A DNA stretch of 64,000 nt, from assembly GCA_017443595.1 (NCBI GenBank), contig JAFSYU010000060.1, forward strand, positions 105,268 through 169,267, in the 5' to 3' direction. The notes under the pieces were generated by a model that was not told where the DNA came from, made no database searches, and was given only the letters and a program-made list of their open reading frames with translations. Positions 26,015-35,009 of the stretch are shown one piece after another (within the stretch, counting starts at the first letter, position 1; the number at the start of each line of letters is the position of its first letter). Source of the stretch: Clostridia bacterium (lineage in GTDB: Bacteria; Bacillota; Clostridia; Oscillospirales; CAG-272). Made by a program: the position numbers and the translations under genes.

Positions 26015-27418
26015 TTATTTTATCCTTTTTCTTTTCTTTCTCTGTCCCTCTATCACCGCTTTTATTATAACGAAGACGAAAAGCAGAATAAAGAACGATA
26101 TGAACGACGCTATGACCACGGGTTTTTTGACAAAGTTTTCAAGCTTGTCAAGAACGTAAAGTATCTTGCTCTGCGGTACGGATACCGTTGTGACGAGAGG
26201 GACGCGGCAAACCTCCGCGCCGTTGTATACAACGATTATATCTCCCGCGCGTTCTCCCTGCGCGACAGGCGCGTCTATTTTATCCGCCGGCACTATGTTT
26301 TTAAAAGATATTTCTTTACTTACGTCCGTGTTTACGGGAAGATACATTGAAACGGTCTTTTCCGGAACGAGCGTGACGACGTCCGTGTTCGTGCTGAATC
26401 TCACGCCCACCTGCGTTATGATAACGCCTTTTTTGAGCACGTCAATGTATTTGAAGCCGGTCCTCGCAAAGTCAAGGAGCTTTATGGCGTCGGTATATAC
26501 AACGAGAGTTTCCTCGTCGTCCGTGTCGGTGTATCCGCCCATCAGAGCGGCAAAATACCGCTTGCCGTCGTACTCGGCGCTTACAAGCAGACACTGGCCC
26601 ATTTCATCCGTTGAGCCGTAGCTCATGCCGGTGACGCCCTGCGTTTTGTATTTTGCCGTCTGATAGGAGCTTACAAGATAGTTTCTTGATAGCACTATGC
26701 GGCTTTTGGTAGTTTCGCTTTTTTCTATTATCAGTCTGCCGGTGGACGTCATATCAAGAAATCCGGGTATGTTTGACGCGTGTACCGCTATTTTAATAAG
26801 ATCCGGCAAAACGGTCCTCGCGCCGCCCGCGTGCAGACCCGTGACGTTTTTGTAAACCGTGTTCTCACAGCCTATCTCGGCGGCGCGCGCCGTCATAAGC
26901 TCCGCGAATTTGATAAGATCGTCCCCGTCGTTTACAACGTCCTGCATATAATAATGGGCGAGGATCGTGGAAACGTCGTTTGCGCCGTGCATAAGAAGAA
27001 TGGTAAGAAGCTGGCGGATGGTCAGCACCTCGCCTTCTTCAAGATATATGGAAAGTCCTTCCTTGCCTTCAAGCAGTTCTTTTGTTACGGTGACCTGTGT
27101 GTCGAGCCTGTCTCCGAATTTTTCAAATATCATTATTCCGACCATGGTTTTTGTGGTCGAAGCCGGTTCAAGCAGCTCGTCCGCGCGTTTTGAAAACAGA
27201 TATCTGTCGTCGTATTCGCTGTATAAAAGCGCGTTTCTGCATTTGACGGTCATTTCCTCGTTTTCCGGTATCTCATAGCCCGTGGGTATGATCTTGTCGT
27301 TTGCCGGATCGTCCGTTTCCGCCGCCGTATCTGTCGCTTCGGCGCGTACCGCCGTGCATAAAGCGGAGCAAACGTATAATATCAAAAGAAATATGCTTAT
27401 ATATTTTTTTGTTTTCAT
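26015..27418 (-). CDS. D-alanyl-D-alanine carboxypeptidase-like protein with degenerate active site
   Basis: A 467-residue exported protein of the DacF/PBP5 (S11) family: signal peptide, peptidase domain, beta-rich C-terminal domain (about 330-425), and a C-terminal membrane helix (VIASFISFFILLFVFVIIKA) with a basic end. The nucleophile motif SxxK is present (STTK, 87-90). However the second motif SxN reads GAN at 145-147, and the third motif KTG aligns with SYG at 266-268 (GVTGMSYG where GVDGIKTG is usual). It should therefore not be a standard carboxypeptidase; it could bind peptidoglycan or have another activity. It is the last gene of a long operon and overlaps the ribF end. Confidence 0.82.
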   Translation of the reverse strand: MKTKKYISIFLLILYVCSALCTAVRAEATDTAAETDDPANDKIIPTGYEIPENEEMTVKCRNALLYSEYDDRYLFSKRADELLEPASTTKTMVGIMIFEKFGDRLDTQVTVTKELLEGKEGLSIYLEEGEVLTIRQLLTILLMHGANDVSTILAHYYMQDVVNDGDDLIKFAELMTARAAEIGCENTVYKNVTGLHAGGARTVLPDLIKIAVHASNIPGFLDMTSTGRLIIEKSETTKSRIVLSRNYLVSSYQTAKYKTQGVTGMSYGSTDEMGQCLLVSAEYDGKRYFAALMGGYTDTDDEETLVVYTDAIKLLDFARTGFKYIDVLKKGVIITQVGVRFSTNTDVVTLVPEKTVSMYLPVNTDVSKEISFKNIVPADKIDAPVAQGERAGDIIVVYNGAEVCRVPLVTTVSVPQSKILYVLDKLENFVKKPVVIASFISFFILLFVFVIIKAVIEGQRKKRKRIK

Positions 27419-28311
27419 TACATTTCCTTTACTTTTTTCGCGTCTTCCGCTATCTGCGCGGAAAGCATCTCAAGCGAGGCGAATTTCCGCTCCCGCCTGA
27501 GAAACTTTGTAAAATATACCGTGACAGTGCGGCCGTACAGATCGCCGTCGTAATCTAAAATAAAAGACTCACAGCAAACGTGATCTGATCCGACGGTGGG
27601 CTTTACGCCGACGTCCGTAACGGCTTTGTATTTTACGCCGTCTATATACGTTTCGCAGGCGTAGACGCCGTGCTTCAGCATAACGAGTCCGTCGGGATAT
27701 GTCTGATTTATAGTCGGAAAACCGAGGCTTTTGCCTATGCTTTTGCCGTGTATCACCGGCATTTCTACAGAAAACTGTCTGCCCAGCATTTCGTTTGCAA
27801 GCTTTATATCGCCGTCTGAAAGCGCTTTTTTCACAGCCGTAGAACTTACCGCGGCGCCGTTTGCGCATACTTTGTCTATAATTATACAGCCGCCGCCGTT
27901 TTCGCGCATAAGAGCCGAAAGACGCTCTGCGTCCGCGGACGCGTTTTTGCCGAAGCGGAAATTGTAGCCGCATACGGCGTATACCGCGCCGCATTTGTCA
28001 ATAAGCACGTTTTTTACAAAATCCTCTGCGCTCATGTCCTTTACGTCTTCAAACGCGCAGGTATAAACTACTGCGGCGCCGAGTTTTTCAAAATATTCCG
28101 TCCGTTTTTCCGGCGGGATTATATGATCTGAAACGGATTTCGGCGCGTAAGTATCAAACGTCCATACCGCCGGTTCGGCGCCGGTCGCCGCCGCCGTGTC
28201 AACGGCTTTTTTTATAAGCGCGGCGTGACCGATGTGCACTCCGTCAAAGCTGCCCACGGCAACGACCGTTTTATTTGTTTTTATTCCGCTTTTAAGGTAT
28301 AAAGTGTTCAT
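27418..28311 (-). CDS. ribF: Bifunctional riboflavin kinase / FAD synthetase
   Basis: Cytoplasmic enzyme of 297 residues that converts riboflavin to FMN and FAD. The N-terminal adenylyltransferase domain shows VGSFDGVHIGHAALIKKA near 18-35 and GYNFRFGKNAS near 118; the C-terminal kinase domain shows GKSIGKSLGFPTINQ near 190 and GVYACETYIDG, with the conserved PT of the FPTIN motif. It overlaps or abuts its neighbours rsmG (one base apart) and the DacF-like gene (one base overlap), as part of the operon that starts at the SbcD-like gene. Confidence 0.95.
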   Translation of the reverse strand: MNTLYLKSGIKTNKTVVAVGSFDGVHIGHAALIKKAVDTAAATGAEPAVWTFDTYAPKSVSDHIIPPEKRTEYFEKLGAAVVYTCAFEDVKDMSAEDFVKNVLIDKCGAVYAVCGYNFRFGKNASADAERLSALMRENGGGCIIIDKVCANGAAVSSTAVKKALSDGDIKLANEMLGRQFSVEMPVIHGKSIGKSLGFPTINQTYPDGLVMLKHGVYACETYIDGVKYKAVTDVGVKPTVGSDHVCCESFILDYDGDLYGRTVTVYFTKFLRRERKFASLEMLSAQIAEDAKKVKEM

Positions 28312-28312
28312 T

Positions 28313-29014
28313 TTATAACGGATGCGATTTTATTACCGCATACTTTCTCGGATATTTATTCTGTGTGTGTTTTGTCTTTTTAAACGTCATTATGCATCTT
28401 TCGGCGGCTTCGTTTTCACATATCAGCTTATATAATACGCTTTTTTCAAACTCCGCTCCTGTCTCGTGCGCGGCGTTATACGCGGTCTGCAGTTCTTTTT
28501 CGTCCGTCTTCATGGCGATAAATACGCCGCCTTTTTTTACGTACGGTATGCACAGCTCGCATAAAACGGGCAGGGAAGCGACGGCGCGCGCCGTAACGGC
28601 GTCAAAGCTTTCACGCTTACCGTCCGTGCATAATTCTTCCGCGCGGCCGTTTAGTACGGTTATATTTTTTATACCGAGCCGATCTTTTGCGTATAGCACG
28701 AAATCAAGCTTCTTTTTTGTTGAATCCATTGCCGTAACGCTTATGTCTTCGTTCAGTATCGCAACGGGCAGAGATGGAAAACCGCCGCCGCAGCCAACGT
28801 CAAGCAGCGTTTTGACGCCTTTAAGAAAAGGCAGTATCATGGCGCTGTCCGCAATATGCTTTGCGTAAACGTCGGACAGCTCCGTCAAAGCCGTTAGATT
28901 GACTTTTTCATTATATTCAAGCAAAAGCCGGCAAAGACATAAAAGCTTTTCTTCTTTTTCTGCTGTCAGGTATTCACAAAGCCCGTTTTTTTCAAAACAT
29001 TCCTTAAGTGTCAT
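28313..29014 (-). CDS. rsmG: 16S rRNA (guanine-527-N7)-methyltransferase RsmG
   Basis: Cytoplasmic SAM-dependent methyltransferase (GidB) of 233 residues. Family features are YNEKVNLTALTELSDVYAKH near 34-53, the SAM-binding LLDVGCGGGFPSLPVAI near 67-83, and VTARAVASLPVLCELC near 137-152. It overlaps the stop of the YhaN-like gene by four bases (ATGA) and is followed one base later by ribF. Loss of RsmG in bacteria gives low-level streptomycin resistance; here the gene appears intact. Confidence 0.95.
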   Translation of the reverse strand: MTLKECFEKNGLCEYLTAEKEEKLLCLCRLLLEYNEKVNLTALTELSDVYAKHIADSAMILPFLKGVKTLLDVGCGGGFPSLPVAILNEDISVTAMDSTKKKLDFVLYAKDRLGIKNITVLNGRAEELCTDGKRESFDAVTARAVASLPVLCELCIPYVKKGGVFIAMKTDEKELQTAYNAAHETGAEFEKSVLYKLICENEAAERCIMTFKKTKHTQNKYPRKYAVIKSHPL

Positions 29015-31239
29015 AACCTTATGACCCTGCCTCCGAATTCCTCGGCAAACCCGCCTTCTCTTTTATGGCACGTGAAAACCACGGTCTGCATATCAAGCGA
29101 GGAAAGCGTTTCAGCTATATGCTTTGCGCGCGTGTCGTCCACCCTTGCAAACGTATCGTCAAAAAACGCGGGAGCTTTTTTGGGGAAAAGCATTTTTATA
29201 AGCGCCAGACGCAGACTTACGTAAGCTATATCCTGCGTGCCGCTGCTCATCGTATCCGCGGTATGCGTCATGCCGCCGCCGGAATAAGTTATCTCAAGCT
29301 TGTTTGAAATGCCCAATGAATCGTATTTGCCGTCGGAAAAGCCTTTCATAAATTCGCCGGCGTCACGCGCGAGAGTAGGTGAGATACTGCTGCGCAGAGC
29401 GGAGGATGCTTCCGCTAACTTTTCGTAAGCCAGATCGTACGCCTTGTAATCGTCCGTCGCTTCTTCAAGCTCCGTCCTTGCCGTCAAAAGCTTTGCGTAT
29501 ATTGTCGCGGGAAGCGTGAACGTCGCGTTCGCCGCGGCGAAATTCTGTTCCTCCGAGGAGATCTTTTCCGCAATAAATTCGTTTTGACGCATAAGCAGGT
29601 TGAATTCCGTCCTGCGCTCGTCACAGTTGAAGGAGCTTACGTCTTCTTCTTTAAGAGCGCCGGTCAGCTTCGCGCGCAGTTCTTCTTCGCTTTCGCCGGT
29701 TATGCTTTCCGACGATACACGCTCCTTATACTGCGCCATTTCTATTTGCTTATGGACGTTTGAAAGCGCGGAAACGGTCTCGTCCGTTTCATGTATAAGC
29801 CCAGGAAGTCCGCCGACGCCCGTTTCTTTGTATACTGAAGTAAACTCGCGTATCTTTTTGTCAAGCGCGTTTACCGCCTGATCCGCCGCGTTCTTTGCTT
29901 CAAGCGCTTCGTTATAAGACGCCGTATTCTTTTCGGATACGGTCTCCGCGCCGGATACGCTGTCAAGCAAAGCGGGTATATCGTCCGGGTTGTCCGTGCC
30001 GAGCTTTGCGGCAAGCTTCAAAAGTCCTTTTTTCAGTTTGGAAGCCTTTGCCGCATTTACGATGCCGAAAATTATCATTATCACAAACAGCGCCGCCGCT
30101 ATAGCGGCAAAAGGCAGTATGTAACCGAGGTATGCAAGAAGTCCCGCGGCGACCGCGCACGGTACGCTCAAAACGAACGATACAGCGGCGGATTTTTTAT
30201 AGAAAAACGCTTTTTTGTCCAAGCCGTTATGCATTTTGCGCAGCGCTTCAACTCCGCCTATGTTCGAGGCTATGCGGAGGATCGAGTTTGAAGATGAGCT
30301 TTTCATCTCCGTTTCCGCCGCCGCAAGACGCTGCGCGGCTTTTGCGGCAAGCTCTTTTGCTTCAGCAGCGCTCGCTTCAAGCGCGCGGAGTTTGTCTGAA
30401 AACTCTCTGTTTGGCAAAAATCCGTTTACTGAATATTTTGCTTCAAGCTCCGCCAGCTCTTTTTTGCACTTTTCAAGCTGTGATACGGCTTTATCGTGTT
30501 CTTTCTGCGCCGTCAGCCGCTTATACGTTTCATGATCTTCAAGCTGTTTTGAGATCAGATCTATCTTTTCTTTGTTTGATTGCAGTCTTGCGCGCCTTGT
30601 CCTTATCGAATCTTCAAGCGAGAACAGATTTTCAGACGCGGATTTTGCCGCGGAAAGACGTACCTCAAGCTCCGATACGAGATTGTTCAGCTCGTGTATC
30701 TTTCCGCCTTTCCGGTTTTTATAAAGCAGGGCGATCCTGCAGTCGTCAATGCGTTTGAGCGCTTTTTTCGTGCTGACCGCTTCATCCGCGGAAAAAACTA
30801 TGTTTTCAATAGCTTCGGGCAAGCCCTGACCGCCGACCGCGGAGCCGAGATCACCGGTAAACGCCGTATTTACAAATACGCTTTCCGGCACGCCTATAAA
30901 AAGCTCCCACGGCGCTTTGTCCGTTCTCAATATCTCGCCGTTTGCGTTTACTATGGTTATCCTGTCCTTTGTCCTGCCGGATGTAAGCTCGCGTTCTATG
31001 CGGTAATCCTCACCGTCTGAGCAAAGCGTGAGCGTGCCGTAACAGCCGGTGTTTCCCCAGCCTATGTATTTATCGCGTCCGGCTTTGTCAAGTCCGTAGA
31101 AAATAAATCTGATAAAGGCGCTTATGGTGCTTTTTCCCGTCTCGTTATTTCCTTCTATGACGTTATAGCCCTCGCCGAATTCTATCTGTTTGTCGTTTAT
31201 CATACCGAAGGAGATGATATTCAGTTTTTTGATTATCAT
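29011..31239 (-). CDS. YhaN/SbcC-like SMC-type ATPase with membrane segment
   Basis: A 742-residue AAA-type ATPase related to SbcC/RecN and closest in layout to Bacillus YhaN. The Walker A motif is GNNETGKST near 30-38; MSSGTQDIAYVSLRLAL near 650 is the ABC signature region, followed by the Walker B acidic FFDDTFARVD. The centre is split by coiled coils, but instead of a zinc hook it has two strong membrane helices (about 345-400: SAAVSFVLSVPCAVAAGLLA and IIFGIVNAA). This is typical of YhaN and suggests membrane-attached DNA processing. Partner is the SbcD-like nuclease encoded three bases upstream; AAGGAG precedes the ATG. Confidence 0.85.
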   Translation of the reverse strand: MIIKKLNIISFGMINDKQIEFGEGYNVIEGNNETGKSTISAFIRFIFYGLDKAGRDKYIGWGNTGCYGTLTLCSDGEDYRIERELTSGRTKDRITIVNANGEILRTDKAPWELFIGVPESVFVNTAFTGDLGSAVGGQGLPEAIENIVFSADEAVSTKKALKRIDDCRIALLYKNRKGGKIHELNNLVSELEVRLSAAKSASENLFSLEDSIRTRRARLQSNKEKIDLISKQLEDHETYKRLTAQKEHDKAVSQLEKCKKELAELEAKYSVNGFLPNREFSDKLRALEASAAEAKELAAKAAQRLAAAETEMKSSSSNSILRIASNIGGVEALRKMHNGLDKKAFFYKKSAAVSFVLSVPCAVAAGLLAYLGYILPFAAIAAALFVIMIIFGIVNAAKASKLKKGLLKLAAKLGTDNPDDIPALLDSVSGAETVSEKNTASYNEALEAKNAADQAVNALDKKIREFTSVYKETGVGGLPGLIHETDETVSALSNVHKQIEMAQYKERVSSESITGESEEELRAKLTGALKEEDVSSFNCDERRTEFNLLMRQNEFIAEKISSEEQNFAAANATFTLPATIYAKLLTARTELEEATDDYKAYDLAYEKLAEASSALRSSISPTLARDAGEFMKGFSDGKYDSLGISNKLEITYSGGGMTHTADTMSSGTQDIAYVSLRLALIKMLFPKKAPAFFDDTFARVDDTRAKHIAETLSSLDMQTVVFTCHKREGGFAEEFGGRVIRL

Positions 31240-31242
31240 AAA

Positions 31243-32367
31243 TTAACTCCTTCCGTTCAGCGCCTGAATGCCGGCTTTAAGCGCTTTTGCGGCTGTCTGC
31301 CTGTCTTTTTCCGTACCCTGAAGAAGAAGCGGTTCCATTGCGCGGTAAAACGCGCCGCGTATGCCGGGCTCTTTTGCGTATTGCTCTATATCGTAAGTCG
31401 GCTCGGTCCTGTTCTCCACTTCCGCGTATCTTACGGCTGATATGTTGTTTGCCGTGAATTCCTCGGATATCACAAGCTCCGCGGGGACTGAACCGCGCAG
31501 TATGACTCTTACGGACGTTTCATTTCCGGTATGCGCCGCTCTTACAGCGGCGTTTACGGCGTTCAACAGCGCAGGAGTATCCCCGCATCCCGTAACGTCC
31601 GCTTCAACTATCTCAAACCTTCTCTGTGTGAAAGACCTTGTACGGAATTCCGCTTTCAACTCGCCTTTCTTTTTGTCAAGCTCGGCGAGAATGGCGTATT
31701 TGGGACCGCATTCGTCAAAACTGCGGCCTTCAAGACAGCCGGAATAAGCGTAATACGTGTTTTTTATCCTGTTTGCGCCGTCCGTACCTTTATGTATGTG
31801 TCCGAGCGCCGCGTAATCAAACCCGGCGGCGCCGAGCTCCGCTTTGCTTATACTGCAGTATCTGCCGCCCACCGGACCGTCAAGCTCACAGTGAGCGCAG
31901 AGAATGTTTATGCGTTCCGGGTCCGGATGAGGCTTTACGGCAAGCGGGTCCGCGGACATATTCTCCTCCGTAAAAGCCCAGCCGTAAACGTCCGTATCAA
32001 GATCGTCAAAGCTGATCTTTCCGAGGGCGGAAGACTTGAAAATATATACGTTTTTCGGAAAATCCGTTTTTGCCCACGGGGAATCCGCGCGGTACGGGTC
32101 GTGATTGCCGGGCGATATTACAAAACGGATACCGGGGCTTTTTTCAAACTCTGATTTTAACAGCGCCAGCGTGTCTCTTGCGGCGTAGCCCGTGTCAAAA
32201 ACGTCCCCGGGAATAAGGACCAGATCTATTTCAGCGCTCCTTGCGTAAAGCATGGCGGACGTAAAAGTGCCGCGCATCATTTGCCGCATTGCCTGCGCGG
32301 TATCCGCGTTTTTTAACGAAAACGGACTGTCAAGATGCAAGTCCGCCATATGCAGTATTTTCAGCAT
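31243..32367 (-). CDS. SbcD/YhaO-like metallophosphoesterase nuclease
   Basis: A 374-residue calcineurin-like phosphoesterase of the Mre11/SbcD type. Metal-binding motifs occur in order: MADLHLDSPF (DxH), LIPGDVFDTG (GDxxD), ISPGNHDPYR (GNHD), CAHCELDGPVG, and ALGHIHKG (GHxH). Together with the YhaN-like ATPase downstream it should form an Mre11-Rad50-type complex for processing DNA ends; Bacillus YhaO-YhaN is the nearest known pair. It is the first gene of a predicted operon continuing through rsmG, ribF and the DacF-like gene. Confidence 0.87.
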   Translation of the reverse strand: MLKILHMADLHLDSPFSLKNADTAQAMRQMMRGTFTSAMLYARSAEIDLVLIPGDVFDTGYAARDTLALLKSEFEKSPGIRFVISPGNHDPYRADSPWAKTDFPKNVYIFKSSALGKISFDDLDTDVYGWAFTEENMSADPLAVKPHPDPERINILCAHCELDGPVGGRYCSISKAELGAAGFDYAALGHIHKGTDGANRIKNTYYAYSGCLEGRSFDECGPKYAILAELDKKKGELKAEFRTRSFTQRRFEIVEADVTGCGDTPALLNAVNAAVRAAHTGNETSVRVILRGSVPAELVISEEFTANNISAVRYAEVENRTEPTYDIEQYAKEPGIRGAFYRAMEPLLLQGTEKDRQTAAKALKAGIQALNGRS

Positions 32368-32396
32368 TTTTTTATCCTCATAATCATACTTTTTAC

Positions 32397-32425
32397 ATTA
32401 TATCAAACCCTGACGAAAAAATCAA
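32397..32425 (-). promoter_or_regulatory. Promoter for the SbcD-like/YhaN-rsmG-ribF operon
   Basis: Minus strand TTGATT (32420-32425), 17-base spacer, TATAAT (32397-32402), 30 bases before the ATG at 32367. Confidence 0.7.
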
Positions 32426-32508
32426 TATATGCGGCGGAAATAGTTGTAAATAATCGAATTATATTTTATCCTAAATTTCGATAAATTATAAGCGTTAATT
32501 TAAATTAC

Positions 32509-32537
32509 TTGAAATATTTTCAATTTTATGGTAATAT
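32509..32537 (+). promoter_or_regulatory. Promoter for the phosphoribosyltransferase operon
   Basis: TTGAAA at 32509-32514, 17-base spacer, TAATAT at 32532-32537, about 27 bases before the ATG at 32564. Confidence 0.65.
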
Positions 32538-32563
32538 TAAAAAAACGAACATCAAGGACGGAT

Positions 32564-33148
32564 ATGCATATGAAAGAATACTACGAGATAGAGATCAACG
32601 GCATAAAAAGAAACCTGCCGTTATGCCCCCTTACGGACAAGCTTTATATCGGCGCGTTCGTCATTTTCGGCGACGTGGAGCTTACTAAAGCCTCGGCAGA
32701 GGGACTTCTGAAGCTTATGCCCAAAGAAGATTACGATTATATGATAACCGCCGAGAGCAAGGGCATTCCGCTCATATATGAGATGGCGCGTCAGAGCGGC
32801 CAAAACAAATATTTTTTGGCAAGAAAAGCGCCTAAACTCTATATGAGAAATATTTTGAAGTGCGAAGTCAAGTCTATCACTACCGCAAAACAGCAGACGC
32901 TTTATCTTGACGGCGACGACGCGGCTGAAATGAAGGGCAAACGCATACTCATAGTTGACGACGTTATAAGCACCGGAGAATCTTTGCACGCCATGGAAGA
33001 GCTTGTTAATCAGGCGGGCGGCATAGTTGCCGGACGTATGGCTATATTAGCCGAGGGCGACGCGTGGAACAGAAAAGACATAAAGGCGCTGCAGTACCTG
33101 CCGCTGTTTGACGAAAACGGCGATCCCATTCCGTGCGGCAATGCTTGA
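32564..33148 (+). CDS. Phosphoribosyltransferase (adenine PRTase-like)
   Basis: Cytoplasmic type I phosphoribosyltransferase of about 194 residues. The PRPP-binding loop is ILIVDDVISTGESLHAMEEL near 138-157; the flexible loop and PPi loop lie in ITAESKGIPLIYEMAR near 63-78, close to the adenine/xanthine PRTase pattern. Two ATGs (32564, 32570) follow AAGGA; the first has the better spacing, and an upstream in-frame start lies in the promoter. The base specificity cannot be decided. Its stop overlaps the start of a threonine-aldolase-like gene by eight bases. Confidence 0.82.
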   Translation: MHMKEYYEIEINGIKRNLPLCPLTDKLYIGAFVIFGDVELTKASAEGLLKLMPKEDYDYMITAESKGIPLIYEMARQSGQNKYFLARKAPKLYMRNILKCEVKSITTAKQQTLYLDGDDAAEMKGKRILIVDDVISTGESLHAMEELVNQAGGIVAGRMAILAEGDAWNRKDIKALQYLPLFDENGDPIPCGNA

Positions 33149-34163
33149 TTTTTCGTGTGATTACAGAAACGGCGCGTGTAAAGAGGTACTTGACGCTTTA
33201 ATTAAAACCAACAGCGAAACTACCGCCACGTACGGCTTTGATATATACAGTCAAAGAGCCGCGGAAAAAATAAAAGCGCTCTGCAAAGCGCCGGACGCGG
33301 AAGTTTTCTTCATCGCCGGCGGCACGCAGACGAATATGACCGTCATATCCTCGTGTTTAAGATCGTACGAGGGCGTTGTCAGCGCGGAGACGGGACATAT
33401 AAACTGCCACGAAGCCGGCGCGGTGGAATACACGGGCTGTAAAGTTTTGTCTTTGCCTCATCACGAGGGGAAGATATGCGCGGACGAGCTTGGCGCGTAT
33501 ATGCGTGATTTTGAAAATAACGGCAGCCGCGATCACATGGTCTTTCCGGCTATGGTTTATATCTCGTATCCCACCGAATACGGAACGATATATTCAAAAT
33601 CCGAACTGCTTGAAATAAGAAAGATCTGCGACGAGTATAAACTCAAACTGTTCCTTGACGGCGCGCGTTTAGGCTACGGGCTCTGCTGCGACGAATGCGA
33701 TATAGACCTGCCGTTTATAGCAAAAATATGCGACGTTTTCTACATAGGCGGCACAAAGGTCGGCGCCCTGTGCGGAGAAGCGGTAGTTTTCCCGAAAGGC
33801 GCGCCCGCGCACTTTATCACAATGATAAAGCAGAGAGGCGCCATGCTTGCAAAAAGCAGAGTTTTAGGCGTTCAGTTTGACGCGCTGTTTTCCGACGGCG
33901 TATATTTTAAAACAGCAAAAAACGGAGCCGACCGCGCAAAGGATCTGAAAAAAGCGTTTGCGGACAAAGGTTATAAATTCTTTATGAATTCTCCCACAAA
34001 TCAGCAGTTTATTATACTTGACAATAAAAAGCTGAAAGAGCTTCAGTCAAAGGTCGGATTTGAGGTTTGGGAGCCGTACGGTACAGAGCAGACGGTCGTA
34101 AGATTTGCGACAAGCTGGTCGACCACGGAAGAAGATATAAAAGAGCTTGAAAAACTGATTTAA
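33141..34163 (+). CDS. Threonine aldolase-like PLP enzyme
   Basis: A 340-residue fold-type I PLP enzyme of the low-specificity threonine aldolase/beta-eliminating lyase family. Family marks are FSCDYRNGACKEVL at the start, FIAGGTQTNMTVIS (cofactor phosphate), ETGHINCHEAGAVEYTG, LFLDGARLGYGLCC (Asp for the pyridine nitrogen) and YIGGTKVGALCGEA with the Schiff-base Lys. It probably cleaves threonine or allo-threonine to glycine and acetaldehyde. I chose the ATG at 33141 (MLDFSCDY), because the family begins there; it has no clear ribosome site and overlaps the preceding stop, so it is likely translated by coupling. Confidence 0.87.
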   Translation: MLDFSCDYRNGACKEVLDALIKTNSETTATYGFDIYSQRAAEKIKALCKAPDAEVFFIAGGTQTNMTVISSCLRSYEGVVSAETGHINCHEAGAVEYTGCKVLSLPHHEGKICADELGAYMRDFENNGSRDHMVFPAMVYISYPTEYGTIYSKSELLEIRKICDEYKLKLFLDGARLGYGLCCDECDIDLPFIAKICDVFYIGGTKVGALCGEAVVFPKGAPAHFITMIKQRGAMLAKSRVLGVQFDALFSDGVYFKTAKNGADRAKDLKKAFADKGYKFFMNSPTNQQFIILDNKKLKELQSKVGFEVWEPYGTEQTVVRFATSWSTTEEDIKELEKLI

Positions 34164-34176
34164 AAAAGGTCACGTC

Positions 34177-34893
34177 ATGCGCGTTATCAAAGTATCCGAT
34201 TATGAAATAAACGCAAAAGCCGGCGGCAGCTTTGTCGCCTGCTTTTTGTCCGATCTGCACGAATGTGATACGGAGCCGGTAAAGGCGCTTTTAGATCAGT
34301 ATTCGCCGGACTGCGTTCTTATCGGCGGAGATTACATACAAAACAGCCGATACTGTGAAAAAGGCTTTAAATTCCTGACATACTGCGCTGAAAAATATCC
34401 CACGTTCTGTTGCCTCGGCAATCACGAGCTGAAATACGGCGGCGATATAAGAGCGGATACAATAAAGACCGGCGTCACGCTTCTTGATAATTCATACGCG
34501 GAATTCAAAGGCGTCCTGATAGGCGGTCTGTCAAGCGGTTTTAAAGGCGCAAAGCAGGGAAATCTGAAAAAAACGCCGCCCCCGGATACGGGATTCTTAT
34601 CGGAATTTTCAAAAAAAGACGGCTTCAAAATACTTTTGAGCCATCATCCGGAATATTACCCGAGATATATAAAAAACACGGATATACAGCTTACGTTGTC
34701 CGGCCACGCGCACGGCGGACAGTGGAGACTTTTCGGACGCGGACTGTTCGCTCCCGGGCAGGGACTTTTCCCGAAATACACGTCCGGTATGTACGATAAC
34801 AGGCTCATCGTAAGCCGCGGCTTGGGCGACTCACACACCCGCGTACCGCGAATAAACAACAGCTTTGAGTTTATCGTGCTGCAGATAAGATGA
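34177..34893 (+). CDS. YkuE-type metallophosphoesterase
   Basis: A 238-residue calcineurin-like phosphoesterase. The five metal motifs are SDLHECDT, LIGGDYIQN, CLGNHELKYG, LLSHHPEYYP and LSGHAHGGQWR, in the order seen in the YkuE/UDP-diacylglucosamine hydrolase branch; the GHAHGGQ form is typical of that branch. No signal peptide is visible, so it is cytoplasmic or loosely membrane bound. It follows the aldolase by 13 bases with AAAAAGG before the ATG, so it is the third gene of this small operon. Substrate unknown. Confidence 0.83.
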   Translation: MRVIKVSDYEINAKAGGSFVACFLSDLHECDTEPVKALLDQYSPDCVLIGGDYIQNSRYCEKGFKFLTYCAEKYPTFCCLGNHELKYGGDIRADTIKTGVTLLDNSYAEFKGVLIGGLSSGFKGAKQGNLKKTPPPDTGFLSEFSKKDGFKILLSHHPEYYPRYIKNTDIQLTLSGHAHGGQWRLFGRGLFAPGQGLFPKYTSGMYDNRLIVSRGLGDSHTRVPRINNSFEFIVLQIR

Positions 34894-34903
34894 ATTAAGA
34901 CGG

Positions 34904-34957
34904 TAGGGGTCGGCGCCTTCGGCGACCCGCACTCAGGGGCGATCATTGATCGCTCAC
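34904..34957. repeat. Intergenic hairpin repeats (GGTCGGCGCC and GGGCGATC types)
   Basis: Contains GGTCGGCGCCTTCGGCGACC, a hairpin that recurs in altered form at 43701-43722, followed by GGGGCGATCATTGATCGCTC, a copy of the GGGCGATC palindrome that also occurs at 21341, 55570, 60101 and 60281. Confidence 0.7.
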
Positions 34958-34961
34958 TGCA

Positions 34962-35000
34962 GTTTAAAAGGCTGACGCATCGAGCGTCAGCCTTTTAAAC
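34962..35000. terminator. Long bidirectional terminator
   Basis: A 17-bp perfect stem (GTTTAAAAGGCTGACGC with GCGTCAGCCTTTTAAAC) and a 5-base loop between the phosphoesterase gene and the convergent CHAP-dockerin gene. Confidence 0.88.
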
Positions 35001-35009
35001 TTTATAATT

